Shown: positions 16,907-26,723 of the stretch, in pieces
How the letters are laid out: each line of letters starts with the position of its first letter
Position numbering within the stretch: position 1 is the first letter of the stretch
DNA from: Alphaproteobacteria bacterium
GTDB taxonomy: Bacteria > Pseudomonadota > Alphaproteobacteria > UBA6615
NCBI GenBank assembly: GCA_009691025.1
Contig: SHWB01000012.1
Span: 1-57,208 of the forward strand
DNA length: 57,208 nt
Direction: 5' to 3'
Notes under the pieces: model-generated
Database searches by the model: none
The model's input: the letters and a program-made list of their open reading frames with translations, nothing else
Told to the model about the DNA's origin: nothing
Made by a program: the position numbers and the translations under genes

Positions 16907-17920
16907 ATGAAGGCCGTTGTCGTCGGCGAGGGCTGGGCCTAGATGGCCGACATCCCCGAACCGCAGCCGAAGCCCGGCGAGGTGAAGGTAAAAATACGCT
17001 CCTGCGGCCTCAACCGCGCTGACGTGGCGGCCGCCAGTGGCCGCGCGCATGGCCGGGTCGGCGGCAAGGGCACGGTGGTCGGCAGCGAATGGGCTGGCGA
17101 GATCGCCGCCCTCGGCAAGGGCGTCACCGGCCTCCTGGCCGGCGACCTCATGATGGGCTCGGGCCCGGCTGGCTTCGCCGAATATGCCGTCACCGATGCC
17201 GGGCGCGTCACGCGCATCCCGGCCAACAACATGATTTTTGCCCAGTCCGCCACGCTGCCGGTGGCGCTGCAGACCATGCACGACGCGGCCGTCACCAATG
17301 GCCGCCTCGTCGCTGGCGAGGCGATCGTGATGCAGGGCGCCAGTTCCGGCGTCGGCCTGATCGGCATGCAGATCGCGAAGCTGAAGGGCGCCAAGCTGGT
17401 GATCGGCACCTCGACCGACCAGGGCCGCCGCGCGCGCCTCGCCGAGTTCGGTGCCGCCCTAGCACTCGATTCGCGCGACCCGAAATGGGTCGTGCAGGTG
17501 CTGGAGGAGACCGCCGCCGCCGGTGTCGACCTCATCGTCGACCAGATCTCGGGCTATGTGGCGAGCCATAACCTCGCCGCGACGCGCATCCTAGGCCGCA
17601 TCGCCCATGTCATACGGCTCGGCGGTATGAAAGGCGAGTTCGACTTCGACCTGCATGCGTTTCGCCGAATCGAGTACATCGGCGTTACCTTCCGTACCAG
17701 CACGGTCGAGGAAGTGAGCGATATCGTGCGGCGCAGCCAGGCCGATCTCGGCGCTGCCATCGAGGCCGGCAGGATGTCCCTGCCGATCGACCGCGAATTT
17801 CCGATCGACGAGTCCCCCGAGGCGCTGGAGCACATGAGCGCCAACCGGCATTTCGGCAATATCGTGCTGGCCGTCTGCGGCCGGCGCGCACCGCCACCGC
17901 AATCAGGAATCCAACTATGA
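16907..17920 (+). pseudogene. zinc-independent quinone oxidoreductase (MDR family) with amber codon 12
   Basis: The gene starts MKAVVVGEGWA at 16907 with GGGGGAAG upstream, then meets TAG at 16940-16942, directly followed by ATG at 16943. The remaining 325 codons are open and read as a complete medium-chain reductase: EVKVKIRSCGLNRADV, the nucleotide-binding GASSGVGLIGMQIAK, and VDLIVDQISGYV. Zinc ligands of classical alcohol dehydrogenases are absent, as in quinone reductases (QOR). Either the gene is newly inactivated, or translation restarts at 16943 and yields a protein lacking the first beta strand. The stop overlaps the start of the SDR gene (ATGA). Confidence 0.7.
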
Positions 17921-18702
17921 CCGTTATGCCCTTCACGCTCGCCGGCAAGCGGGCGCTCGTCACCGGTGCCGCCAGCGGCATCGGCGCCGCCACCGTCGAG
18001 GTGCTGGCGAGCCTCGGCGCGCGCGTCGCGCTGGCCGATATCAGGGCAGACGGATTCGCCGCCGTGCAGGCGGCGGTCGGCACATGCCCGACCTTCACCG
18101 GAGACGTGGCCGTGGAAGCCGATTGCGAACGCATGGTCGCAGAGGCGGCGAGCGCTCTAGGCGGGCTCGAAATCGTCGTCAACAGCGCCGGCATCGTCGA
18201 CGAGGTGAAGCCGGCTCTCGACCGCGATATGGGGCCGTGGCAGCGCATCCTAGACGTGAACCTGCGCGGTACTTACCAGATCTGCCGCGCCTCCGGCCGC
18301 ATTATGGTGGCGCAGAAATCTGGCTCTATCATCAACATCGCCTCGGTCAACGGCGAGCGCGCCTGGCCGAGGCGCACGGCCTACGGCCCGTCGAAGGCGG
18401 CGATCCGCGCGTTGACTCGCTCGCTGTCGGGCGAATGGGGTCCGCACGGCGTGCGCATCAACGCGGTGGCGCCGGGCTATATCGCCACGCCGATGATCGC
18501 CGGGCTGGTCGAGGCCGGCAAGGTCGACGTGGCGCGGCTGGAGTCGCGCACGCCCCTGATCCGCCTCGGCACGCCGGCCGAAGTAGCCCAGGCCATCGCC
18601 TTCCTCGCCTCCGACTGGGCGTCGTTCATCACCGGAGAGACGCTGTTCGTCGACGGCGGTTGGGAAGCCTTCGGCGGCGCCGGTGACGTGCGGACGTTCT
18701 AG
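17917..18702 (+). CDS. SDR-family NAD(P)-dependent oxidoreductase
   Basis: A 261-residue classical short-chain dehydrogenase. It shows TGAASGIGAATVEVL (cofactor loop, about residues 16-30), ALADIRAD with the Asp that favours NAD over NADP, NSAG near 90, the serine in IINIASVNGE and the YxxxK in AYGPSKAAIRALT. The C-terminus ends FVDGGWEAFGG. It overlaps the preceding quinone-oxidoreductase gene by ATGA and is likely its operon partner. The substrate is unknown. Confidence 0.9.
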   Translation: MTVMPFTLAGKRALVTGAASGIGAATVEVLASLGARVALADIRADGFAAVQAAVGTCPTFTGDVAVEADCERMVAEAASALGGLEIVVNSAGIVDEVKPALDRDMGPWQRILDVNLRGTYQICRASGRIMVAQKSGSIINIASVNGERAWPRRTAYGPSKAAIRALTRSLSGEWGPHGVRINAVAPGYIATPMIAGLVEAGKVDVARLESRTPLIRLGTPAEVAQAIAFLASDWASFITGETLFVDGGWEAFGGAGDVRTF

Positions 18703-19029
18703 CGAGTGTCCGGCCAGCCTCGCCACCACGGGCCTCGTCCTTAGAGACGCCAGCTTCGCGGGCTCCTCAGGATGAGGCCCTTGAGTTTGTACCAACGGCG
18801 GCGTGGCCCAGCTGTACCACTTCCCGCGCGCCTCACCATTGTGTATTCAGTATTTTGTAGAGTTATAGCGTTCCGTCCGTGACCGTAAGGGTCTCCCGTA
18901 GTGCCACGAAAATTCCCCGATCCGGCCCAGGCGCGGCCTGCCTCGTCGTCGACACTACACTGTGACCGCACCCGTCAGGCGTTCGCTAGACGGAGGGACC
19001 GCGGGGACACTCGACCGGGGACAATCTCC
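18703..19029. other. intergenic region with a palindromic repeat
   Basis: No gene was found. It contains the repeat at 18731-18778 and an AT-richer patch (about 18838-18870) that could hold the promoter of the sortase-target gene. No clean -35/-10 pair is assignable. Confidence 0.5.
18731..18778. repeat. intergenic palindromic repeat (family B)
   Basis: The left arm cctcgtccttagagacgcc and the right arm gggctcctcaggatgagg form an imperfect hairpin of a repeat type common between alphaproteobacterial genes, usually with cttcgagacg in the left arm. Here one C has become A (ctta). Confidence 0.65.
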
Positions 19030-21179
19030 ATGATTCCTTTCGTTCGCGCCCGGCTGCGTCAGGCGCTCCTGCTTGCGTGGATTATTCTTCTGGCCGGCAT
19101 GGCCGTGCCGATGCGGGGATGGTCGCAGTCCGCCGCAGATGGCAGTCCGGCCGGCCTGCTGCTGGCGGTCGGCGAGAACGGCGCAACCGTCGCCGCGCCG
19201 AGCCTGGCGACTGATTACGACATCGTCGTGTCAGGCCCGACGGCGCGCACGCGCGTGGCCCATAGATTCGTCAACCTGACCGACCTCTGGGTTGAAGGCG
19301 TCTATGTTTTCCCGCTGCCCGAGAAGGCCGCCGTATACACGCTGAGAAGGGTCATCGGCACGCGCATCGTCGTCGGCTAGATCGAGGAGCGCGCGGCCGC
19401 CCGCCGCGCCTACGACGAGGCGGCGGCGAGCGGCCGGCGCGCCATCCCGGTCGAACAGCAGCGCCCCAACGTCTTCACCACCTCGGTCGCCAATACCGGC
19501 CCGGGCGAAAGTATCGTCGTGCAGATCTAATATCAGGAGACAGTACGACAGGACGGGGCGCGCTATTCCCTGCGCGTACCGCTGGTCGTGGCGCCGCTCT
19601 ACACGCCGCCGGCGATCCGCTAGGAAGCGTCGGCCGATACCCTGCGCCACGGCTGGGCGACGCGCGAGGCGTGGCAGGACGCTCCGGTGCTGGACCCCGG
19701 CGTCGCGCCGCTGGCCAATCCGGTGAAGTTGCAGATCCGTTTGCGGTCCGGCTTCCCGTTGTAGGATGTCGAGAGCGCGCACCACAAGATCGCCGTCCGC
19801 GCGGCGGGCGACGATGCGCGGCTGGTCGCGATGGCCGATGGCGAGGTGCCGGCCGCCCGCTATTTCGAGCTGGCGTGGCGTCCGCAGGCGAGCGCCGCGC
19901 CGTCGATCGGCCTGTTCCGCGAGCGCGTCGGCGATCCCGACTACCTGCTGGCCATGGTCGTGCCGCCGGTGGTCGCGGCGGTGGAAAGGCGCCGGGCGCG
20001 CGAGGCGATCTTCGTGCTCGATACCTCCGGCTCGATGGCCGGCGCCTCGATCGAACAGGAGCGGGCGGCGCTGATCGTGGCGCTCGACGGGCTGAAACCT
20101 GGCGACCGCTTCAACGTCGTACGCTTCGCCAGCGACGCTACCGCCCTGTTCCGGGCACCGGTTCCGGCCGATGCCTGAACCCTCGCCAGCGCGCGCGACT
20201 GGGTCTCCCGCCTCGCCGCCGATGGCGAGACGGAGATGGTGCCGGCGCTGGACATGGTGCTGGACGACACCGACGCAAGACGACGCGGCGAGGTGCGGCA
20301 GGTGATCTTCCTCACCGACGGCGACATCGGCAACGAGACCCAGGTGTTCGGCCTGATGGCCCAGGCGCGTGGCCGCTCGCGTATCTTCATGGTTGGCATC
20401 GGCGCGGCGCCGAACAGCCATCTGATGGCACTCGCGGCGTAAATCGGCCGAGGCATCTTCATCCATATCGGGTCGGCCGAGCAGGACGAGGAAGGCATGC
20501 GCGCGCTCTTCGCCAAGCTCGAAAGTCCATTGCCACGGAGCTGGGGTCACGCTTCGCCGCCGCGGGCGTCGACGCGACACCAAACCCGCCGCCGGACCTC
20601 TATGTCGGCGATCCTGTTGTGCTGCTGGCCCGTGCGCCGCATATGGGCGACAGTTTCACTTTGTCCGGCAATATAGGCGAGCGGCCCTGGAGCGCCACCC
20701 TGCCGACCGACGGCGTGCAGGCAGGCCACGGCATCGCGAAGCTGTGGGCGCGCCGCCGCATCGACACTCTGGAAGCCTCGGCGATCCTCGGAGCGATAGA
20801 TCACGCGACGAGCGGCCGTGACATCCTCGCTTTGGCCCTTGAACACCATTTGCTTACGCGCCTGACCAGCCTCGTCGCCGTCGACCGGACGCCGGCGCGG
20901 CCGGAAGGCGAGCCGCTCGTCCGCTCCGACATTCCGCTCAACCTGCCCGCAGGATGGCAGTTCGAGAAGGTCTTCGGCCCGGCTCTGGAGCGCCATGCGC
21001 TACTCGCCGCCACGGCACCGATGCAGATGTCCGCGGCCGCCGCGCCGCCGCCGGCGATGACCCTGCCGCAGACGGCAACGCCGGCGGCGCTGCTGACGGC
21101 AGGCGGCCTCGTCGCCGTCGTCGGCGGGCGGGCGCTGCTGATGCCCAGCCGCCGGCGGACCAGCAGGGAGTCGGCTTGA
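19030..21179 (+). pseudogene. VIT/vWA-domain sortase-target protein, inactivated by six stops and a frameshift
   Basis: One gene can be traced from ATG 19030 to TGA 21177-21179. It has a hydrophobic signal-like N-terminus, a VIT domain (HRFVNLTDLWVEGVYVFPLP and the EERAAARRAYDEA repeat-like helix), a von Willebrand A domain with the MIDAS DTSGSMAG near 20023, and a C-terminal LPQTA sorting-like motif (21063-21077) followed by a hydrophobic segment and a basic tail. In-frame stops are at 19378, 19528, 19621, 19762, 20176 and 20440 (TAG, TAA, TAG, TAG, TGA, TAA), and the frame shifts near 20520-20530. The architecture matches the marine proteobacterial sortase-target family, encoded beside its class GN sortase as here. 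The expected LPxTG glycine is Ala. Confidence 0.85.
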
Positions 21180-21749
21180 GGCGTCGGCTGGCCTTCTGGC
21201 TGGCGGCGCGTTGCTGGGCGCGGGGCTGGCCGCGCTGACGCAGGGGCTGTGGATTCCGGCCAAGGTAGTGCTTGCGCAGGTCCTGCTCGACCGTGCCTTC
21301 GCTGCCGGCGCAGCGACGGGAGGGCCGGTCAAGGCATGGTCCTGGGCCGATACCTGGCCCGTCGCCCGCCTTGTCGTGCCGCGCCATGGCATCGAACAGG
21401 TCGTGCTTGGCGGCGCCAGCGGCGAGGCGATGGCCTTCGGCCCGGCGCTGCTCGACGGCACGGTCGCGCCGGGCGAGGCCGGCAGCAGCGTCATCGCCGC
21501 CCATCGCGACACGCATTTCGCCTTCCTGGGCGACCTCGCGCCGGGCGACCGTGTCGAGATCGCGCGCACCGACGGACGGCGCTTCACCTTCATCGCCCGC
21601 GACACGCGGGTGGTGACCTGGGACAGCCCCGGCGTCGACCTGACGGCCGAGGGGCGCTGTCTGGTGCTGACGACCGGCTGGCCGCTCGACTGCCCGGTCA
21701 GTTGCGCTATCTTGTGGTGGCCGAAGCCGTGCCGGGTGCCGCCCCGTAG
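21176..21749 (+). pseudogene. class GN sortase, degenerate (frameshifts, catalytic Cys lost)
   Basis: The main frame (from about 21211) reads as a sortase: GLWIPAKVVLAQVLL, AWSWADTWPVARL, and SVIAAHRDTHFAFLGDL with the catalytic His. Where the family has TC(W/Y)PF the sequence is TTGWPLD, so the nucleophile Cys position is Gly (GGC at 21676-21678). About 20 nt later the frame slips; the expected C-terminus [17 protein letters not shown] continues in the neighbouring frame to TAG 21747-21749. The N-terminal hydrophobic segment also straddles two frames. The gene follows its target directly, and both are dead. Confidence 0.8.
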
Positions 21750-22510
21750 GGACCGAGCTGCCGGTGGTACATGGCGAAGATAAGATCCCAGTACAGCTCG
21801 GCGGCGTTCTTGCCGTAGATGTCGCGGTCGGGTATGGCGTAGCCATGATCGGCGCCGAGGTGGATCTGCTCGCGATAGCGTATTGGCTTGCCGGCGAGAA
21901 TCTCGCGCATCGCCCCGATGGTGGCCGGCGGCGCGAAGGGATCGTGTTCGGCGAAGCCGCAGTAAAGCTCGCCGCTAATGCGCGGCGCGCCGAGATGATG
22001 CGAGTCGGCGCCATCCGTGACCAGCGACGTGCCGTGCATACAGGCCGAGGCGCGGAAGCGGTCGGGCCGGGCGGCGGCGACGCAGACGACATGGCGGCCG
22101 CCCATGCAGTAGCCGACCGATCCGACCGGGCCGGAGTGCACGGCGGGATCGCCGTCGAGGCCGTCGAGGATGGCCCTGCTGTCGGCGACGACCATGGCGT
22201 CCTTCAGGTGCTGGCGCGCGGAGCGCATCTTCGCCTGCATCTCGTTGGTCAGGCGCAGCAGCGAGATCATGAGCCCGGTCGCGTCGCGCAGGTCGAAGGG
22301 CACCCAGGCGACGAGGTAGTAGAGGTCGGGCACGACGCAGCAATAGCCGACCGAGGCGATGCGGCGGGCGATGTCGTAAAGCTGCTCGCGCACGCCCCAG
22401 ACATCCATGTAGAGCACGACGGTCGGAAACGGCCCGTCCTGCTCGGGATGCACGACGAAGGTCTTCATCAGGCCATCCGGCGTGGCGATGTCGACGAACC
22501 GTTCCCGCCT
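21707..22510 (-). CDS. dienelactone hydrolase family protein (start codon uncertain)
   Basis: An alpha/beta hydrolase of the DLH family. [20 protein letters not shown] is the conserved N-terminus, [16 protein letters not shown] follows, the nucleophile elbow is GYCMGG (Cys-type), and the acid/His part includes [10 protein letters not shown] and [11 protein letters not shown]. The homologous region begins at about 22510, but no ATG/GTG/TTG is there. The codon expected to initiate reads AGG (22510-22508), 8 nt after an excellent minus-strand AAGGAGGGG (22527-22519). The open frame continues to an ATG at 22615 with no ribosome site and unrelated residues. Translation from 22468 (MKTFVV) would remove the first strand. 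The 3' end overlaps the sortase relic on the other strand. Confidence 0.75.
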   Translation of the reverse strand, partial: RRERFVDIATPDGLMKTFVVHPEQDGPFPTVVLYMDVWGVREQLYDIARRIASVGYCCVVPDLYYLVAWVPFDLRDATGLMISLLRLTNEMQAKMRSARQHLKDAMVVADSRAILDGLDGDPAVHSGPVGSVGYCMGGRHVVCVAAARPDRFRASACMHGTSLVTDGADSHHLGAPRISGELYCGFAEHDPFAPPATIGAMREILAGKPIRYREQIHLGADHGYAIPDRDIYGKNAAELYWDLIFAMYHRQLGPYGAAPGTASATTR

Positions 22511-22653
22511 GCCTGCCTCCCCTCCTTCGGTTGCCCTCCCTCCCCGGCAGGCAACGGAAAGCTGGGCGCATCGCAGTCCGGATGCAACATTGGGCACGGG
22601 TTGCGGCTCTCGCATCGCTGTGCCAGCCTTTCAAGATCCAGTTGGAGCCTTGC

Positions 22654-23271
22654 ATGGCCGATCACGGGCACGAGCATCTGTCCGAAACCGAGTTGCGCGT
22701 GCGCGCGCTCGAATCTCTGCTGGTCGAGAAGGGCCTCGTCGATCCGGCGACCCTCGACGCGCTGATCCAGACCTACGAGACGAGGATCGGTCCGCGCAAC
22801 GGCGCCCGCGTGGTCGCCCGTGCCTGGCTCGAGCCGGACTACCGCGACTGGCTGCTGAGCGACGCCAGTGCCGCCATCGCCGACATGGGCTATGCCGGCC
22901 GGCAGGGAGAGAGCATGTACGTCGTCGAGAACACTCCCGTCGTCCACAACCTCGTCGTGTGTACCCTGTGTTCCTGCTACCCGTGGCCCGTACTCGGCCT
23001 GCCGCCGGTCTGGTATAAATCGGCGCCCTACCGCTCGCGCGCGGTCATTGATCCGCGCGGCGTGCTGCGCGAATTCGGCACGGCGGTCGGCGACGAGGTC
23101 GAGGTGCGGGTGTGGGATTCGACGGCCGAGCTGCGCCACCTAGTGCTGCCGGAACGTCCCGGGGGGACCGCCGGCATGGACCTTGAATCGCTGGCCGGCC
23201 TCGTCACGCGCAACGCCATGATCGGCGTCGAGAAGGTGGCGGGACCGCGCGAGGGAGGCCGCGGCGCATGA
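22654..23271 (+). CDS. nthA: nitrile hydratase subunit alpha, cobalt type
   Basis: A 205-residue alpha subunit. The metal-claw motif is [11 protein letters not shown]; Thr in CTLCSC marks the cobalt class, whereas iron enzymes have CSLCSC. The cysteines become sulfinic and sulfenic ligands in the mature enzyme. [11 protein letters not shown] precedes it and [12 protein letters not shown] follows, as in the family. The ATG at 22654 has GGAG upstream; the open frame extends to 22531 without homology. It is the first gene of an overlapping alpha-beta-activator operon that hydrates nitriles to amides. Confidence 0.95.
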   Translation: MADHGHEHLSETELRVRALESLLVEKGLVDPATLDALIQTYETRIGPRNGARVVARAWLEPDYRDWLLSDASAAIADMGYAGRQGESMYVVENTPVVHNLVVCTLCSCYPWPVLGLPPVWYKSAPYRSRAVIDPRGVLREFGTAVGDEVEVRVWDSTAELRHLVLPERPGGTAGMDLESLAGLVTRNAMIGVEKVAGPREGGRGA

Positions 23272-23930
23272 ACGGTGCGCACGACATGGGTGGCATGCAA
23301 GGCTTCGGGCCGGTGGTCGCCGAGGCCGACGAGCCGGTGTTCCATGCCGAATGGGAGCGGCGCATGTTCGCCCTCCAGATCGCCACCGGCGCGCTCGGCC
23401 GCTGGAACATCGACATGGGCCGCGCGGTGCGCGAGAACCAGTCGCCGGCGCGCTACCTCGCCAGCAGCTACTACGAGATCTGGCTCTACGGCGTCTCGAC
23501 CCTGCTGCTGCAGGCCGGCATTGTCACGCCGGGCGAACTGGCCAGCGGCGTGGCCGAGCGGCCGGCCGAGCCGGCCTTGCGCGAGCGCCGGCTGCCGCCC
23601 GAGCGCGTCGCCCCGGCGCTGGCGCGCGGGGACAAGTTCCGCATGGAGGAGGGCAAGCCGGCACGCTTCGCCGTCGGCGACGCGGTGCGGGTGCTCAATC
23701 GTCATCCCGAAGGCCATACGCGGGCGCCGCGCTACGTGCGCGGCCATGTCGGCACGGTGCTGCGCGACCACGGACTCTTCGTCTTCGCCGATGCCAGCGC
23801 CCGGGGCGAGAAGATCGGCCGGCATTGCTACGGTATCGGCTTCCTCGCCCGCGACCTGTGGGGCGACGAGGCGCCGGTGCGCGACCGCGTCTTCGTCGAT
23901 CTGTGGGACGATCATCTGGAGCCGGCATGA
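23268..23930 (+). CDS. nthB: nitrile hydratase subunit beta
   Basis: A 220-residue beta subunit starting [16 protein letters not shown], the signature N-terminus (MxGxHDxGG). [16 protein letters not shown] is the conserved helical region and the C-terminal SH3-like barrel contains [13 protein letters not shown] with the arginines that contact the alpha-subunit claw. The ATG overlaps the alpha stop (ATGA), and the activator gene overlaps its own stop. The order alpha-beta-activator occurs in some cobalt enzymes such as that of Pseudomonas putida. Confidence 0.95.
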   Translation: MNGAHDMGGMQGFGPVVAEADEPVFHAEWERRMFALQIATGALGRWNIDMGRAVRENQSPARYLASSYYEIWLYGVSTLLLQAGIVTPGELASGVAERPAEPALRERRLPPERVAPALARGDKFRMEEGKPARFAVGDAVRVLNRHPEGHTRAPRYVRGHVGTVLRDHGLFVFADASARGEKIGRHCYGIGFLARDLWGDEAPVRDRVFVDLWDDHLEPA

Positions 23931-24271
23931 CGCGGCGCGAGGCGGGCTGGCCCGACCTGCTGGCGCTGCCCGTCGACACGGACGGGCCGGTGTTTTCCGC
24001 GCCGTGGCAGGCGCAGGCCTTCGCCATGGCTGTCGAGTTGCACGCCAGTGGCCGCTTCACCTGGCCGGAATGGGCCGCGGCGCTGGCCGCCGAGATCGGC
24101 GCCGCGGGCCCGTCGGATTACTGGCATCACTGGCTGGCGGCGCTGGAGAAACTGGTTGCCGCCAAGGGCCTCGCCAGCGCCGAGGAGCTGGCGAATCGCC
24201 ACGAGGCCTGGGAGCGTGCGGCGGAAGCGACACCGCACGGCCGGCCGATCGAGCTGGCTCCATTCCTGTAG
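23927..24271 (+). CDS. nitrile hydratase accessory (activator) protein
   Basis: A 114-residue protein of the nitrile hydratase activator family, which is distantly related to the beta subunit and helps exchange cobalt-loaded alpha subunit. Evidence is FSAPWQAQAFAMAVELHA, GRFTWPEWAAALAAEI and DYWHHWLAALEKL, all typical of this short helical protein. The ATG overlaps the beta stop (ATGA), so stoichiometric coupling is expected. Confidence 0.9.
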   Translation: MTRREAGWPDLLALPVDTDGPVFSAPWQAQAFAMAVELHASGRFTWPEWAAALAAEIGAAGPSDYWHHWLAALEKLVAAKGLASAEELANRHEAWERAAEATPHGRPIELAPFL

Positions 24272-24380
24272 GCGCAGGTGCGCCGTTCATGGCGGCCCCG
24301 ATTTCTTGATCCACCTCATGCCGCCATGCCGCCACTGCTGCGACCTTGCGAGCCTTCTTCGCTAGCACGGAGGCGCAGCC

Positions 24381-24692
24381 ATGAAGCCGGTGGCAGACAT
24401 GGCCGAGGTCGCGATCGACTTTCCCGACAAGGCGTATATAGGCGCCTTCGGCCGCGACAGCGGCTTCGAGGTTCGCACCGACGCCGAAGAAGTGCTGGTG
24501 AAGATGCTGCGGACGGAAGAGCAGCGGCGCGAGGTGTCGATCAATCTGAACTACTACCTGCTGGCCGACATCCTGGCGGAGATGGCCCGCGCCCTCGGCG
24601 AGGGGCCGGCGATCGACGATGCGCACCGGGCGCCGCTGCGCGATGGCGCACAGGCTCTGGCGAAGGTTCTCGGCAGGCGGCGAGGCCGCTGA
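24381..24692 (+). CDS. hypothetical protein downstream of nitrile hydratase
   Basis: A 103-residue protein with a good ribosome site (ACGGAGG) and normal GC-rich codon use. It contains no Cys and no membrane segment. A central helix-rich part, EVLVKMLRTEEQRREVSINLNYYLLADILAEMA, is likely amphipathic. I do not recognise the family. It lies 109 nt after the activator gene, on the same strand, so it may belong to the nitrile hydratase transcription unit. Confidence 0.6.
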   Translation: MKPVADMAEVAIDFPDKAYIGAFGRDSGFEVRTDAEEVLVKMLRTEEQRREVSINLNYYLLADILAEMARALGEGPAIDDAHRAPLRDGAQALAKVLGRRRGR

Positions 24693-24703
24693 TAGGGCGG
24701 GCG

Positions 24704-25612
24704 CTACTGCGCCGCCGCCATGTCCGGGAAGACGCCTTCCTGCTCGCAGGTCGGCGCCACGTCCGAGACCGTCGTGCGCCGCACGTCACGCTTGTAGCGA
24801 AGATCGTCGTAGGGCCGGCCGCGATGCATGGTGCAGCGGTTGTCCCACATCACCAGCTCGTTCGGCCGCCAGCGATGCGTGTAGACGAACTGGCGCTGCG
24901 TGGTATGCGCCATCAGTTCAGCGAGCAGAGTCTGCGCCTCCTCGTCCGGCATGCCGTAGATGCGTCCGGCATGCGAGGCGATGTAGAGCGTGCGTCGCTT
25001 CGAGCCGGCATGGGTTCGCACCAGCACCTGCGGCACGGGCGGCATCTGCTCGTGCTCCTCCGGCGCGAAATCGGCGAAGCCGATGCGCGCGCGAGAGGTC
25101 ATGATGGAATGCTCGGCCACCAGACCTTCCAGCCGCGTCTTGGTCGCGGCGGGAAGCGCGTCGTACGCGGCGCGCATGTCGGCGAATTCGGTGTGGCCGC
25201 CGGTCGGCGGGATGGTGCGGGCATAGAGCAGCGAGCATTTCGCCGGCAGCCGCTTGAAGGAAGAATCCGTGTGCCACAGCCGGTTGCCGTCGTTGAACTT
25301 GCGCCGCGTGCTGTTGGCCGGCATGACGTTGTTGCTGGCGTCGAGGTTAGACACATCGGCCATCTCGGGCCGCACGCGCAGCCTGGAGTCCTTGCGTATG
25401 GCCTGGATGGTGTTTTCCAGAGGGCCGAAATTGCGGCTGAAAGAGATTTGCTCCTCGTCGCTGAGATGCTGGTCGCCGAAGATCAGCGCGGCGTACTTGT
25501 TGAAAGCGGATTCCAGCGCTACGACCTCGTCCGGCGAGAGCGGTCGGCGCAGGTCGATGTCGCCGATCTCCGCGGCGAAATTGTCGGTGACCGGATGGAC
25601 GCTGAAGGTCAT
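24704..25612 (-). CDS. TauD/TfdA-family alpha-ketoglutarate dioxygenase
   Basis: A 302-residue Fe(II)/2-oxoglutarate dioxygenase. The facial triad is visible as LWHTDSSF (H-x-D, about residues 112-118) and the distal His in DNRCTMHRGRPYD (near 258). The 2-oxoglutarate Arg is in RDVRRTTV just after. TfdA-type enzymes cleave ether, sulfonate or related compounds; TfdA itself acts on 2,4-dichlorophenoxyacetate. The substrate here is unknown. It runs convergently to the hypothetical gene at 24381, with 11 nt between stops. Confidence 0.9.
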   Translation of the reverse strand: MTFSVHPVTDNFAAEIGDIDLRRPLSPDEVVALESAFNKYAALIFGDQHLSDEEQISFSRNFGPLENTIQAIRKDSRLRVRPEMADVSNLDASNNVMPANSTRRKFNDGNRLWHTDSSFKRLPAKCSLLYARTIPPTGGHTEFADMRAAYDALPAATKTRLEGLVAEHSIMTSRARIGFADFAPEEHEQMPPVPQVLVRTHAGSKRRTLYIASHAGRIYGMPDEEAQTLLAELMAHTTQRQFVYTHRWRPNELVMWDNRCTMHRGRPYDDLRYKRDVRRTTVSDVAPTCEQEGVFPDMAAAQ

Positions 25613-25707
25613 CGGCGTAATCCTCGGGACGATCTTGCAACGGGCGCAGTCTAGAACATAACCCGGCCGCGTAAAATCTCGGCGCGAGCCAAGACGACAA
25701 TCACCCC

Positions 25708-26709
<1,002 letters not shown>

Positions 26710-26723
26710 CGGGCGGTCTCCCA

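Noticed and set aside
16940-16942. TAG reassigned to an amino acid in this genome
   Set aside because: TAG is the normal terminator of several intact genes here (for example at 8550, 11571, 14294, 18702, 45980, 56040).
20176-20178. TGA inside the VIT/vWA gene as a second selenocysteine codon
   Set aside because: It is not at a Cys position, no hairpin follows, and the same gene has five TAG/TAA stops and a frameshift, so it is ordinary decay.
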